DNA from: CAIUGU01 sp963819685
GTDB lineage: Bacteria; Pseudomonadota; Gammaproteobacteria; Steroidobacterales; Steroidobacteraceae
Assembly (NCBI GenBank): GCA_963819685.1
Contig: CAWFXI010000003.1
Location: 186,001-250,000 of the forward strand
Length of the DNA: 64,000 bases
Reading direction: 5' to 3'
The notes below the pieces were generated by a model, which did not search any database, was not told the DNA's origin, and saw nothing but the letters and a program-made list of their open reading frames with translations. Made by a program: the position numbers and the translations under genes. Below, one piece after another: positions 13,203-22,456 of the stretch (its first letter is position 1; each line of letters begins with the position of its first letter).

Positions 13203-15343
13203 CATGATTGGTTCAGGCCCGAGTCTTCTCCGGCGGCATCCGGAAGGAGTTCCTTGAACGGAAATTCAATGACAATGACGGGTTCCTTTGCCGGGTTCGC
13301 TCTCGATGTTGAACTCGCCACCCAGCATGTGCACGCGTTCCGTCATGGTCGTCAACCCAAGTCCCCTGGACATGTCTTCCTTTGCGTCGAAGCCCCGGCC
13401 GTCGTCACTCATTCGCAGACGAACGCAATGAATATCCCGCTCCACACGGATTCTGCCGGAAGTGGCGTGCGAATGTTTCAGCAGGTTCGAGAGCGCTTCC
13501 TGCACGATGCGATAAATGTGCGTTGACGCATCACCAGGAAACAGGTCGTCCACGTCTTCCAGCTCGAAGTCGAGCCGGATAGGGGTCGATTGTGCGGTCT
13601 GCTCGAGCAGACCGCGCAGGGAATGCGTGAGGCCAAGCTGTTCGATGTGGACCGGTCGCAACGACTGCACCAGGCCGCGCAACTCGCCAATCGCTGTCAC
13701 TGCTACGTCCACGATTGCGCGCAGATGAGCGGCTGCAGGGGCGGACTGCTCGACTTCCAGCGCCATCGTGGCGCGGTTCTTGATCAATGACAGTCCCTGG
13801 CCAAGGCCATCGTGGAGTTCATTGGCGAGTCGCTTTCTCTCCTGTTCCTCGGCCATCAGCAGGTGTTGGGCGAATTCCTCCCGGATTCTCAGTGCCGCTT
13901 CCTGTGCGACGCGCAGGGAGTCCTCCACCTGCTTGCGCTCGGAGATATCAATCACTGTGCCGAGCAAGTGGTGCACCTTGCCGTCCGGGCCACGCTCGAA
14001 ACGACCCCGTCCTTCAACCCAGCGAATGCCGCCATCCGCGCGAATGACACGATACTCTGCCTGATAGTCGCTACCCGGGTTCCTGCGAGCCTGTCCGATC
14101 CGCTCGATGACGAGCGCGCGGTCGTCGGGGACGATGATTCGCCACAGCAGCGTCCAGATGTCGCGGGGAAGCCCTCGGGGCGCAGATCGTGAGTGGCATG
14201 TGCGCATTGTCAGACCATGCGATCGCGCCGGTAGCATCATCCAGCTCAAAGCTTGCAATCCGCGCAGCTGTCATCGCCCGTCGCAGGCGCGATTCGCTCG
14301 CACGAAAGGCTCGCCGCAGGCGCACGACATCCGTTACGTCCGTGGAGATTCCGCCGAGCAGCATTCTGTTGCCTTCAAGGCCGCGAATCGGGAACTTGAG
14401 GGACGTGTAGGTCCGCGCGACGTGAGTGACGGGAGAACTCGATTCCTCGAACTGCAGCAGTTTGCCCGACTCGAAGACACGCAGGTCATTGCTGCGATAG
14501 ACCTTCGCCACTTCCGGCTCGAAGATCTCGAGATCGGTCTTGCCAAGGCTGTTTTGCGGACTGCGCTGGAACTGATCCAGCCAGTAGCGGTTGACGAAGA
14601 CGTACTTGCCCGCTGCATCCTTCATGTACACGAAGGCGGGAACGTGATCGACGATGGCGCGCAGTTGTGTGTTGACCGCTTGTGACTGCCTGCGCAGTGA
14701 AAATGACGTGAGCATGACGAGCACGAGAAACGCAGACTCGGCCAGGTTGATTTCGGACACGAAGGTCACGGGTATCAGGATCTCTCCTTCCATAATCACC
14801 AGGACTACGGCCAGCAGAAGAATGATCAGGGCAATGCCCAGTTCAATGGCTGCGCGCTGTCGGCCGCGGCGGAATTCGATACGACAGGCGTTGAGCGCCG
14901 TCAGGGTTACGCACAGATGCAGCAGCCAGATGAATTCGAGCCATCCTGGCGCTGGCTCACGAACAGTACCTGTTGCAGCCAGGATGGTTGGCAGGCTATC
15001 GAACGAACTGCCATAAGGGAAGCAACCCGTTGGCGATGAACGCGACCGCGTAGGCTGCGGTAAATGCGAGACAAACAGCGCTGTGGACGGCGTGGGTTTG
15101 CGCGCGCACAAACAGAATGAGGACTACGTAAAACACCATGGCGAACGCAGTGCGCCAGCGGACGATCGCGACCACGGCCTCGGGGTGATCCGCAAGGTTG
15201 GCCAGCAGATTGCTGATGACGTAGGCAGTCGCTGCAAAGCACAGCAGGCTGAAGAGGCGCTGCGCCAGTTCCCTGGCACCCAGTGCATGCACCACGCCTG
15301 CGTAGGTAAAGACGCCGGCCATTGCTGCCAGTACGTAGTTCAA
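13203..15343 (-). pseudogene. Membrane PAS sensor histidine kinase (HisKA_3), three frame breaks
   Basis: Three overlapping minus-strand frames together encode one kinase of about 713 residues. Part one (from ATG 15343) and the start of part two give about seven membrane helices. Part two continues with a PAS domain (VPAFVYMKDAAGKYVFVNRYW) and the start of a second. Part three completes the second PAS (EYRVIRADGGIRWVEG), the NarX-type H-box ELHDGLGQGLSLIKNR and the ATPase region (RMSDDGRGFD, GLGLTTMTERV). Frame changes lie near 15005, 14180 and 13275; removing one base at each restores continuity. At 13275, dropping one C yields the closing strand VIVIEFPF and a stop at 13203-13205. Each looks like a single-base insertion. 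The partner is the LuxR-type regulator just downstream. Confidence 0.8.
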
Positions 15344-15664
15344 GGAATCACCCAGGCTGGCCCCTATGTTCTTCTCGTATGCATTCCACGACAGAGTATG
15401 CGCCAGAAGAAAGCCGCGCTGGAGCGCGGGGTCTTTGTCATTCCAAATGCGTTCTATCCAGGCTCAGGTCCAGCCGGTTCTGGCCGATAATCTGGAGGCC
15501 CGTGACCTGCAGATCGGGCAGCGTGCCGAGGAATCGTTGTAGGCAATCGCCGACAGCTCTTAAGGGCAGGCGCCTGACGCTTAAAATGTAGCCGATGCAC
15601 AAGGTGTACAGGTCTGGTCGTGGCAGGCCGGCTGAGCATCGGACTCAATCTGGAGGCTGATCGA
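15344..15664. other. Intergenic region between divergent kinase and OmpA-like genes
   Basis: These 321 bases hold no convincing gene. A TAAAAT hexamer at 15582-15587 could be a -10 box for the OmpA-like gene, but its -35 is poor. GGAGG just before 15665 is its ribosome site. I find no repeat or strong hairpin here. Confidence 0.5.
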
Positions 15665-16336
15665 ATGAACGTATGGTTAAGGGTGGCGGCTTTGGCGGCG
15701 AGTGCGACACTGGCGGCTGCGGGCTGCACCACCGTCAATCCCTATACACGAGAGGACCAGACCAGCAATGCGGCCAAAGGTGCAGCAATCGGCGCTGCAG
15801 CGGGAGCCGTCGTAGGAGTTCTGACCGGAGACAATTCCCGCGAACGTCGCCAGCGGGCACTTATCGGAGCCGGCATCGGTGGCCTGACCGGGGGTGGGGT
15901 CGGCTATTACATGGATGTCCAGGAAGCCAAGCTGCGCAAGCAGCTGGAAGGCACCGGCGTCAGCGTGACGCGCAATGGCGATGAGATTACGCTCAACATG
16001 CCGGGCAACGTCACCTTCGCAACCAACAGCGCCGATCTCAACTCGCAGTTTTTCGGGACGCTCGATTCCGTGGCGCTGGTGCTCAAGGAATACGAGAAGA
16101 CGCTGGTCGACGTCGCCGGCCATACCGACAACACGGGCGGACAGGCGCTGAATCAGCAGTTATCCGAGCGCCGCGCTGCGACTGTCGCCAATTATCTGGT
16201 GAGCAGGGGCGTGATCGCCGGGCGTCTGGTGCAACAGGGGTTCGGTTACTCACGTCCGATCGCTTCGAACGATACCCCGGAGGGCCGGGCTCGAAACCGT
16301 CGTGTGGAGATCGTGCTGAGCCCGATTACCCAGTAA
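15665..16336 (+). CDS. OmpA-family outer-membrane lipoprotein with glycine-zipper
   Basis: A 223-residue exported protein. A signal peptide ends in AAAGC (probable lipidation at the Cys, with a slightly unusual -3 Ala). A glycine-zipper segment follows (KGAAIGAAAGAVVGVLTG and GAGIGGLTGGGVGYYMD), then a complete C-terminal OmpA domain from about residue 115 (VTFATNSADLN, VAGHTDNTGG, LSERRAATVANYL, and the closing RNRRVEIVL). OmpA domains bind the peptidoglycan peptide stem, so the protein likely tethers outer membrane to wall. This arrangement matches the YiaD-like group. ATG 15665 follows TGGAGG at a good distance. Transcription ends at the hairpin at 16371. Confidence 0.88.
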   Translation: MNVWLRVAALAASATLAAAGCTTVNPYTREDQTSNAAKGAAIGAAAGAVVGVLTGDNSRERRQRALIGAGIGGLTGGGVGYYMDVQEAKLRKQLEGTGVSVTRNGDEITLNMPGNVTFATNSADLNSQFFGTLDSVALVLKEYEKTLVDVAGHTDNTGGQALNQQLSERRAATVANYLVSRGVIAGRLVQQGFGYSRPIASNDTPEGRARNRRVEIVLSPITQ

Positions 16337-16370
16337 CGCGCGCCTAAGCGGCGGTGGACTGCAAAAGACA

Positions 16371-16400
16371 AGGGCCGGCCCGGCTTCCCGGGTCGGCCCT
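16371..16400. terminator. Bidirectional hairpin terminator between ompA-like gene and rpoH
   Basis: A 13-base stem (AGGGCCGGCCCGG pairing with CCGGGTCGGCCCT, one G-T) with loop CTTC. It is placed between two convergent stops. On the minus strand it is followed by TCTTTT; on the plus strand the T run is weak (GTAGTTT). Confidence 0.7.
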
Positions 16401-16421
16401 GTAGTTTCCGTGAGTAGCGAA

Positions 16422-17312
16422 TCAGTTCGCGGGTTGGGCCACGAGCTCCCGCAACTTCTTGATTGCATGCGCCTCGATCTGCCGGATGCGCTCTGCCGAC
16501 ACGCCATACTGATCGGCCAGCTCGTGCAAGGTGGACTTCTTGTCCGTCATCCAGCGGCTGCGCAGGATCTGCTGGCTGCGTTCGTCCAGTGAACCGAGAG
16601 CGGCGGCCACCCGGTCGCCCAGGTCTTCATCCCACTGCTCGCGTTCGACCGCAACCGCAGGGTCGGCCGACGGATGGGGCAGGTAAGCGGAAGGCGAGTA
16701 CACACTGTCCTCGTCGTCGGCGTCCGGCGCGGGATCAAAGGCGACATCTCTCGACGTCAGCCGCTGTTCCATTTCCGAAACCTCTGCGGTGGTGACACCC
16801 AGGTCCCGGGCCACAGCCTGCGTTTCGGCTTCGGTAAGCCAGCCAAGATTCTTCTTGAAGCGGCGCAGATTGAAGAACAGCTTGCGCTGCGCTTTCGTGG
16901 TGGCGACCTTGACGAGCCGCCAGTTGCGCAGCACGTACTCGTGAATCTCCGCGCGGATCCAGTGAACCGCAAACGACACCAGGCGGACGTCCATGGTTGG
17001 ATCGAAGCGTTTGACGGCCTTCATCAGGCCCACGTTGCCTTCCTGGATAAGGTCGCCGACCGGGAGACCGTAACCGGAGTATCCGCGGGCGATATGTACG
17101 ACAAAGCGCAGGTGCGAAAGGACCAGATGGCGAGCCGCCTCAAGGTCATTTTCCTGATGGAAGCGAACAGCGAGCGCACGCTCCTCTTCGCGGCTCAGGA
17201 CCGGAATCTGCGCTACGCGATCAACGTACGCGTCCAGGCTGCCGATCGGGCCAGCCAGGATACGGTCCGGATTGACGCCCAGCGGCGATGCAATGGTCAG
17301 GGCGGTAGTCAT
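16422..17312 (-). CDS. rpoH: RNA polymerase heat-shock sigma factor sigma-32
   Basis: A 296-residue group-3 sigma factor. The RpoH box, QRKLFFNLRR, lies between regions 2 and 3 and distinguishes sigma-32 from RpoD and RpoS. Region 2 has GNVGLMKAVKRFDP and the -10-binding SFAVHWIRAEIHEYV. Region 4 has the helix-turn-helix STLHELADQYGVSAERIRQIE. It directs transcription of chaperone and protease genes. The gene order rpoH-ftsX-ftsE-ftsY matches the enteric order. Upstream lies a perfect CIRCE operator overlapping a sigma-E-like promoter, which is unusual for rpoH (see the separate entries). Confidence 0.97.
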   Translation of the reverse strand: MTTALTIASPLGVNPDRILAGPIGSLDAYVDRVAQIPVLSREEERALAVRFHQENDLEAARHLVLSHLRFVVHIARGYSGYGLPVGDLIQEGNVGLMKAVKRFDPTMDVRLVSFAVHWIRAEIHEYVLRNWRLVKVATTKAQRKLFFNLRRFKKNLGWLTEAETQAVARDLGVTTAEVSEMEQRLTSRDVAFDPAPDADDEDSVYSPSAYLPHPSADPAVAVEREQWDEDLGDRVAAALGSLDERSQQILRSRWMTDKKSTLHELADQYGVSAERIRQIEAHAIKKLRELVAQPAN

Positions 17313-17360
17313 AGTGGATTCAGGACCTCCCCAAGTTCGTGTGTATTCAGTCGTTGCAGC

Positions 17361-17387
17361 TTAGCACTCGCGATCTTTGAGTGCTAA
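17361..17387 (-). promoter_or_regulatory. CIRCE operator (HrcA site) in front of rpoH
   Basis: TTAGCACTC, nine bases, GAGTGCTAA: an exact match to the consensus inverted repeat bound by the heat-shock repressor HrcA. It lies 49-75 bases upstream of the rpoH start. The classical targets of CIRCE are groESL and the hrcA/dnaK operons. Here the nearest gene that could be regulated is rpoH; ftsX ends at 17546 pointing toward this gap. Confidence 0.9.
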
Positions 17388-17404
17388 TAACACGCGAGAG
17401 TTCC
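17376..17404 (-). promoter_or_regulatory. Sigma-E-type promoter candidate for rpoH
   Basis: On the minus strand GGAACTC (17404-17398), a 17-base spacer and TCAAA (17380-17376), close to the extracytoplasmic sigma-E consensus (GGAACTT / TCAAA). The -10 element shares bases with the upstream arm and spacer of the CIRCE operator, so bound HrcA would block it. Escherichia coli rpoH is also known to have a sigma-E promoter. Confidence 0.55.
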
Positions 17405-17545
17405 ACCGTGCGGAATCGTTATGGAAGACGCTCTGGAAGGCGTAGCCGCGGCTCTTTCTCGGTTGAGGCGTACTTCAGACAAAGTGAATTCAGAGTCGAA
17501 GTTCGTTTATATTTATACAGATTGTTAAATTTATTGAATAGATAT

Positions 17546-18460
17546 TTATCTGGGTTCGATGGCCCTGAGGTGACGGCTGGCGGCGATGAAGGAACCGATC
17601 CAGCCGAGCGCTATCCCGGCGCCCAGCAGCCACAGCGTCGTCTGCCAGTTGAGGCCGGTGAGGCGGAAATTGCTGCCGTACAGCCCGGTGATGCGCTGGA
17701 CAGGACCGCTCAGGATCAGGACGGACAACGTGACGATGGCGAGTGCAACCAGACTGCCTCCGAGCCCGTACCAGACGCCGCTGTACAGGAACGGCCTGCG
17801 CACAAAGGCGTCACTGCCTCCGACCAGCTTGGTCACTTCGATTTCGTCCCGGCGATTCTGGATATCGAGGCGAATCGTATTGCCCACGATCACCATGACG
17901 CCGACGGCCAGCAGCACGGCAGCCACAAAAATGCCGCGACGGATGGCATCCAGGATTGCCTGCAGCCGCTGAACCCAGGCCGTATCCACTTGCACCAGAG
18001 CAGCTTCGGGCAGGGCCTTCAGGTCTTCACCCAGGCTTTCGATATAGGCTGGTGCGAGGTAGTCGGGTCCGGGACGCACGACCAGGGTGTGCGGCAGCGG
18101 GTTGTCCGACAGCGCATCGAGCGCGACGCCGAATCCCGAAAACTTCCGGAATTCCTTCAGCGCTGCATCGGAGGTGATCAGATCGACCCTCGCAATATCG
18201 CGACGTTGCCTCAGCTTCGCCGCCACTTCCCCGGCTTGCTGCTCGCTTACGTTCTGCCGCAGGTAGACGGATATGTCGACAGCACTGCTGAAATCTCCGG
18301 TGACCGAGCGGGCGTTCGCCACCAGCACCTGGAGGCATGCCGGCAGGGCCAGAGCAATGCCGATGACCAGGATCGTCAGCAGGTTCGCGAGTGGCTGCTG
18401 CGCCAGCCGACCCAGCGAACCAACCAGCGTTTGCAGGTGCCGGTTCAGCCAGGTGCCCAT
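17546..18460 (-). CDS. ftsX: Cell-division ABC transporter permease FtsX
   Basis: A 304-residue membrane protein with one N-terminal helix (about 25-45), a large periplasmic domain (about 60-170) and three C-terminal helices, the FtsX topology. FtsEX sits at the division septum and, driven by ATP hydrolysis in FtsE, activates peptidoglycan hydrolases through the periplasmic domain. ETIRL-like signature residues appear as GNTIRLDIQNRRDEIEVTKLVGG, the coupling segment typical of the family. It follows ftsE by 46 bases in the same direction. The C-terminus is complete, ending SRHLRAIEPR. Confidence 0.95.
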   Translation of the reverse strand: MGTWLNRHLQTLVGSLGRLAQQPLANLLTILVIGIALALPACLQVLVANARSVTGDFSSAVDISVYLRQNVSEQQAGEVAAKLRQRRDIARVDLITSDAALKEFRKFSGFGVALDALSDNPLPHTLVVRPGPDYLAPAYIESLGEDLKALPEAALVQVDTAWVQRLQAILDAIRRGIFVAAVLLAVGVMVIVGNTIRLDIQNRRDEIEVTKLVGGSDAFVRRPFLYSGVWYGLGGSLVALAIVTLSVLILSGPVQRITGLYGSNFRLTGLNWQTTLWLLGAGIALGWIGSFIAASRHLRAIEPR

Positions 18461-18506
18461 CAGCCAACCCTCCTGAATCCCGGTCGAGGTGTGCCAGACA
18501 TCGCCA

Positions 18507-19238
18507 TCAATCCATTCCCGCGAATCTCGCGGGATCCACCAGGCCTGGAACCGGCAAGTCGTCTGGCGGAGGAGTAGTCACCGAATCCGGCTGGATTCGG
18601 CCGCCTTCAAGCCGCACGCGTCTCAGACGGAATCGTTCCAGCAGTCGAATGTCATGACTCGCGACCAGGACAGTGACGCCCACTTCATTGAAGCGCCGGA
18701 ATATCTGCATGACTTCGAGTGAAAGATCGGGGTCGAGATTGCCGGTAGGTTCATCGGCGATGAGCACCGGCGGTTTGCTTACGACTGCGCGCGCAATGCC
18801 AACGCGCTGCTGCTCGCCTGTAGACAGTTCAAGTGGCAACGCCTGTTCTCTGGTCAACAACCCCACCTGGTCGAGGGCAGCCCGCACGCGCTTGCCGATT
18901 TCTCTCGTGCCGATTCCCGCAATGATCAGTGGCAATGCGACGTTGTCGAAGATCGTGCGATCGGCCAGCAGCTTGTGGTCCTGGAAGACGACGCCTACCT
19001 GGCGACGAAACGCTGGCACCCGGCTGCGTGCAACGGTGGCGACGTTCAGGTTGTTGACGGTAACCACTCCGCGCGTGGGCCGTTCGATCAGCGCAATCAG
19101 TTTGAGCAACGTCGATTTGCCGGCACCAGAATGACCCGTGAGGAACACCATCTCGCCACTGCCGATGTCGAGCGACAGGTCGGTCAGCGCTTCGCGCCCG
19201 TTCGGGTAGCGCTTGAAGACATGCTCGAAGCGGATCAT
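18507..19238 (-). CDS. ftsE: Cell-division ATP-binding protein FtsE
   Basis: A 243-residue ABC ATPase. Walker A is GHSGAGKST (about 35-43), the signature is LSTGEQQRVGIARA, Walker B is PPVLIADEPTGNLD and the switch His is VASHD. The opening MIRFEHVFKRYPNGREALTDL is typical of FtsE. The C-terminal 25 residues are Pro-rich and extend a little beyond the usual 220. It energises FtsX. The start overlaps the ftsY stop as ATGA, indicating translational coupling in ftsY-ftsE-ftsX. Confidence 0.96.
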   Translation of the reverse strand: MIRFEHVFKRYPNGREALTDLSLDIGSGEMVFLTGHSGAGKSTLLKLIALIERPTRGVVTVNNLNVATVARSRVPAFRRQVGVVFQDHKLLADRTIFDNVALPLIIAGIGTREIGKRVRAALDQVGLLTREQALPLELSTGEQQRVGIARAVVSKPPVLIADEPTGNLDPDLSLEVMQIFRRFNEVGVTVLVASHDIRLLERFRLRRVRLEGGRIQPDSVTTPPPDDLPVPGLVDPARFAGMD

Positions 19239-20218
19239 GTCTCTGGCTTGCCCGTCGCGATCAGATCGTCCACGAACGCCTCCGCATCGAACGCAGCGAA
19301 ATCCCCGGCGCCTTCACCGATCCCCACAAAGCGGATCGGCAGATGGAGCTGGTCCGCAATGGCGAACACAATGCCGCCTTTAGCCGTGCCATCCAGCTTG
19401 GTCAGCACGATTCCCGTCACTCCAAGTGCGTCGTGAAACAGCTTCGCCTGCTGGAGAGCGTTCTGTCCCTGTCCAGCGTCGAGCACCAGCAGCACTTCAT
19501 GAGGAGCCAGAGGATCGACGCGCCCCATCACGCGTTTGACCTTCTTCAGTTCTTCCATGAGATTCGTTTGCGTATGCAGTCGACCCGCTGTATCGGCGAG
19601 TAGCACATCCATTTCACGCGCTCGGGAAGATTGCATGCCGTCGAAGATTACGGCAGCCGGATCGGTGCCCGCCGCTTGCGTGATCACGGGTACCTTGTTG
19701 CGCTCGCCCCACACGGCAAGCTGTTCGACGGCAGCAGCACGAAATGTATCGCCGGCCGCCAGCATCACTTTCATGCCCTCATCCTTGAAGCGATGTGCGA
19801 GTTTGCCGATCGTCGTCGTCTTGCCCGCACCGTTCACGCCCACGACGAGTATGGCGAAGGGCCTGGGTCCCGATGCCACATCCAGCGGCACCGCGCAGGG
19901 TTTCAGGATCTCCAGCAGGGCAAACCGCAGCGCCTGCAGCAGCGCATCAAGATCACCAAGTTCATTGCGCTCCACCTGTTTGCGCAGGCCCGCGAGGATC
20001 CGCTCTGTGGTGTCGACGCCGACGTCCGCCGTGATCAACCGCGTTTCGAGTTCCTCAAGGACCGTCGCGTCGATCCTGCCGCCCGGCAGCAGATTCGCAA
20101 GGTCGTAGGTCAACCAGGAATTACCCTGGTTGAGCTTCATGCGTAGTCGCTTGAAGAAACCCGGCTGTGTTCTCCCGCTCGCCGCGTCAGGGGTGTTCTT
20201 TGATTTCAATCCGAACAT
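19235..20218 (-). CDS. ftsY: Signal recognition particle receptor FtsY
   Basis: A 327-residue SRP-family GTPase. After a short basic leader, the N domain (about 30-110) and the G domain follow with GVNGAGKTTTIGKLA (G1), DTFRAAAVEQL, DTAGRLHT (G3), TKLDGTAKGG (G4) and the closing GIGEGAGDF. It docks ribosome-SRP complexes at the membrane for co-translational insertion. The long acidic A domain of enteric FtsY is absent; the N-terminus is only about 25 residues, as in many other proteobacteria. Divergent from rsmD with 138 bases between. Confidence 0.96.
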   Translation of the reverse strand: MFGLKSKNTPDAASGRTQPGFFKRLRMKLNQGNSWLTYDLANLLPGGRIDATVLEELETRLITADVGVDTTERILAGLRKQVERNELGDLDALLQALRFALLEILKPCAVPLDVASGPRPFAILVVGVNGAGKTTTIGKLAHRFKDEGMKVMLAAGDTFRAAAVEQLAVWGERNKVPVITQAAGTDPAAVIFDGMQSSRAREMDVLLADTAGRLHTQTNLMEELKKVKRVMGRVDPLAPHEVLLVLDAGQGQNALQQAKLFHDALGVTGIVLTKLDGTAKGGIVFAIADQLHLPIRFVGIGEGAGDFAAFDAEAFVDDLIATGKPET

Positions 20219-20356
20219 GGGTCGAGCACGGGTTGTCCGCGGGAGGGAGCGGGATTGTAACAGGCCATCAGGCGGAACCAGGGCGTCATCACCCGCGGCA
20301 GCAGGAGAGCCAAACCTGGCTTGCGCGATTCGCTAACATGGTGACCGCGGTGACTC

Positions 20357-21013
20357 ATGCCCAGGAAACAAACCAGGAAATTACGGACCGTCGCCAGCGC
20401 AGCCAAGGTCAGTCGACCTTCAGCGCGGCCGGGACCATTGGGCCTGTCGCATCAATTGCGGATCATTGGCGGCCGTTGGCGCGGGACGAAGCTGCGCTTT
20501 CCAGATGTCGAGGCGATCCGGCCAACGCCCGATCGAGTCCGGGAAACACTGTTCAACTGGCTGGCGCCAGTCATCAGCGGCGCTCGATGTCTCGATCTCT
20601 TCGCCGGCAGCGGCGCGCTCGGATTCGAAGCGCTGTCCCGAGGCGCGCGCGAAGTCGTATTCGTGGATCGTGATGCGAGAGTAGCCGGCTACTTGCAGGA
20701 GACTCTTGCGCGCCTGAACAGCAACGACGCGGAGGTCCTGGTGAACGACGCACAGCGTTACCTCAAGGAGACCAGCGGGAAATTCGATGTGGTGTTTCTG
20801 GATCCCCCTTTCGGAGCGGCAATGTTGCAGGAAACCTGTGCAGCGTTGCAGGCAGCGAACTGCCTGACCTCCGGCGGATTCGTCTACCTGGAAAGCGAGG
20901 CTGAAGCGGGTGAGCCCGTACTGCCGGCGGCGTGGACGCTGTTCCGCAGCGGACGCGCCGGCAAAGTCGGCTATCATCTCGCGCGCACGGCGGACCTGAA
21001 GGCACTGAAATAA
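20357..21013 (+). CDS. rsmD: 16S rRNA (guanine966-N2)-methyltransferase RsmD
   Basis: A 218-residue Rossmann methyltransferase. The family markers are LRIIGGRWRGTKL, RPTPDRVRETLFNWL, the SAM motif DLFAGSGALGFEALSRGA and the catalytic DPPF (VVFLDPPFG). It methylates G966 in helix 31 of 16S rRNA. The N-terminal 30 residues are basic and variable. ATG 20357 is the first Met; no strong Shine-Dalgarno is visible. Position next to ftsY is conserved in gammaproteobacteria. coaD follows by 12 bases, so the two are co-transcribed. Confidence 0.95.
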   Translation: MPRKQTRKLRTVASAAKVSRPSARPGPLGLSHQLRIIGGRWRGTKLRFPDVEAIRPTPDRVRETLFNWLAPVISGARCLDLFAGSGALGFEALSRGAREVVFVDRDARVAGYLQETLARLNSNDAEVLVNDAQRYLKETSGKFDVVFLDPPFGAAMLQETCAALQAANCLTSGGFVYLESEAEAGEPVLPAAWTLFRSGRAGKVGYHLARTADLKALK

Positions 21014-21025
21014 GGGGGTCCCTAC

Positions 21026-21508
21026 ATGACGAAGGCGATGTATCCCGGGACGTTCGATCCCATCACCAATGGCCATCAGGATCTGGTGCGCCGCGCGGCG
21101 GCCATCTTTTCGGAAGTGACGGTTGCAATCGCGGCAAACCCGGGCAAGGCGCCGCTGTTCACGCTGGATGAGCGTGTGGGTCTGGCTCGCAGTGTGCTAG
21201 CCGATATTCCCAATGTTCTGGTGACGGGCTATACGGGACTCACGGTGGAATTTGCGAAGTTGCATGGCATCGGCGTTGTCGTGCGGGGCCTGAGAGCCGT
21301 CTCGGACTTCGAGTTCGAGTTCCAGCTCGCTACCATGAGCCGCCATCTGTCCGACAAGGTGGATTACGTTTTCCTTACACCCACCGAGCAGTTCAACTTC
21401 ATTTCATCAACGCTGGTCAGGGAGATCGCAAGCCTTGGCGGCAATGTCTCCGAATTCGTCCACCCGCTGGTGGCGGCCGCATTGAGCGCCAAGCGCATAC
21501 AAACATGA
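21026..21508 (+). CDS. coaD: Phosphopantetheine adenylyltransferase
   Basis: A 160-residue nucleotidyltransferase that makes dephospho-CoA from 4'-phosphopantetheine and ATP, the penultimate step of CoA synthesis. It has the T/HxGH-type start MYPGTFDPITNGHQDL, the family GLRAVSDFEFEFQLA and the ISSTLVREIA motif near the end. Length is standard. AAGGGGG precedes the ATG. It converges on mutM with seven bases between stops. Confidence 0.97.
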   Translation: MTKAMYPGTFDPITNGHQDLVRRAAAIFSEVTVAIAANPGKAPLFTLDERVGLARSVLADIPNVLVTGYTGLTVEFAKLHGIGVVVRGLRAVSDFEFEFQLATMSRHLSDKVDYVFLTPTEQFNFISSTLVREIASLGGNVSEFVHPLVAAALSAKRIQT

Positions 21509-21515
21509 AGTCGTG

Positions 21516-22331
21516 CTATTTCTGGCAGGTCGGGCAGAAATAGGTTGATCGTCCGCCTTGCGTGAGCTGGCGAATCGGAGTCTGGCAACGACGACAGGGC
21601 TGTCCTTGCCGTTCGTAGACAAACAGTTCTTGCCGAAAGTACCCGCTGGCTCCCTCCGGGCTGACGTAATCCCTTAAAGTCGTGCCGCCCGCCTTGATCG
21701 CATCCTTTAGCACCGCCTTGATTGCGCGCGCGAGCCGCTCCATGTCGTCCTTCGTGATCCTCCCGGCCGCACGACGCGGCCGAATGCCGGCCCGGAACAG
21801 TGATTCGCTGGCGTAGATGTTTCCCACGCCAACGACCACCTGGCTGTTCATGACGAACTGCTTGATGGCGACCTTGCGACCACGAGCTGACCGGCTCAGG
21901 TACGCGCCATCGAAACCATCTTCCAGGGGTTCTGGCGCCAGGCGTCGCAATAACGGGTGCTCCTCGGGGTCCGCTGCAGTGAAATGCAGGCTGCCGAACC
22001 GCCGGGGATCGTTGAAGCGCAGGCAAAGGCCGGTTTCCAGGATGATATCGACGTGATCATGCTTTATTGGCACTTGATCGTGCTGTAATACGCGAAGATT
22101 TCCTGACATCCCGAGGTGGAGGATCAGACTGCCCCGATCCAGGTCGAGCAGCAGGTACTTGGCTCGCCGCCTGACACTGCGGACGGTCTGGTGGATGACG
22201 GACGCGGCAAGATCCTGTGCAATCGGCCAGCGCAGCCGCGGTTCCCGGATAACGATCCCGGTAATACGGCGCCCAACGACGGCTGGAGCAATGCCGAGGC
22301 GCGTGGTCTCGACTTCGGGTAGTTCTGGCAT
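21516..22331 (-). CDS. mutM: Formamidopyrimidine-DNA glycosylase
   Basis: A 271-residue bifunctional base-excision repair enzyme that removes 8-oxoguanine. The N-terminal PELPEVET gives the catalytic Pro1 and Glu2 after Met removal. Lys57-region RRAKYLLLDL, the helix-two-turn-helix (VVVGVGNIYASESLF) and the C-terminal zinc finger (CRRCQTPI ... YFCPTCQK, four cysteines) are all present. Its neighbours coaD and rpmG/rpmB match the enteric order, apart from the desaturase gene inserted after it. Confidence 0.97.
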   Translation of the reverse strand: MPELPEVETTRLGIAPAVVGRRITGIVIREPRLRWPIAQDLAASVIHQTVRSVRRRAKYLLLDLDRGSLILHLGMSGNLRVLQHDQVPIKHDHVDIILETGLCLRFNDPRRFGSLHFTAADPEEHPLLRRLAPEPLEDGFDGAYLSRSARGRKVAIKQFVMNSQVVVGVGNIYASESLFRAGIRPRRAAGRITKDDMERLARAIKAVLKDAIKAGGTTLRDYVSPEGASGYFRQELFVYERQGQPCRRCQTPIRQLTQGGRSTYFCPTCQK

Positions 22332-22391
22332 GGGACTTGAGAACGATAGCGGAACTGGCGCAGGTTCTGGTGTTTACGGGGAATTGCTAAT

Positions 22392-22420
22392 TTGTTTGCG
22401 GGGTGGGGGTTCGCTATAGT
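22392..22420 (+). promoter_or_regulatory. Candidate sigma-70 promoter for the desaturase gene
   Basis: TTGTTT at 22392-22397 and TATAGT at 22415-22420 with a 17-base spacer. The expected transcript start is about 30 bases before the GTG at 22457, with GAGGGGG between. Confidence 0.5.
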
Positions 22421-22456
22421 GGCCCGCCGCATTTGTCATGCTTTGAGGGGGCTCGA

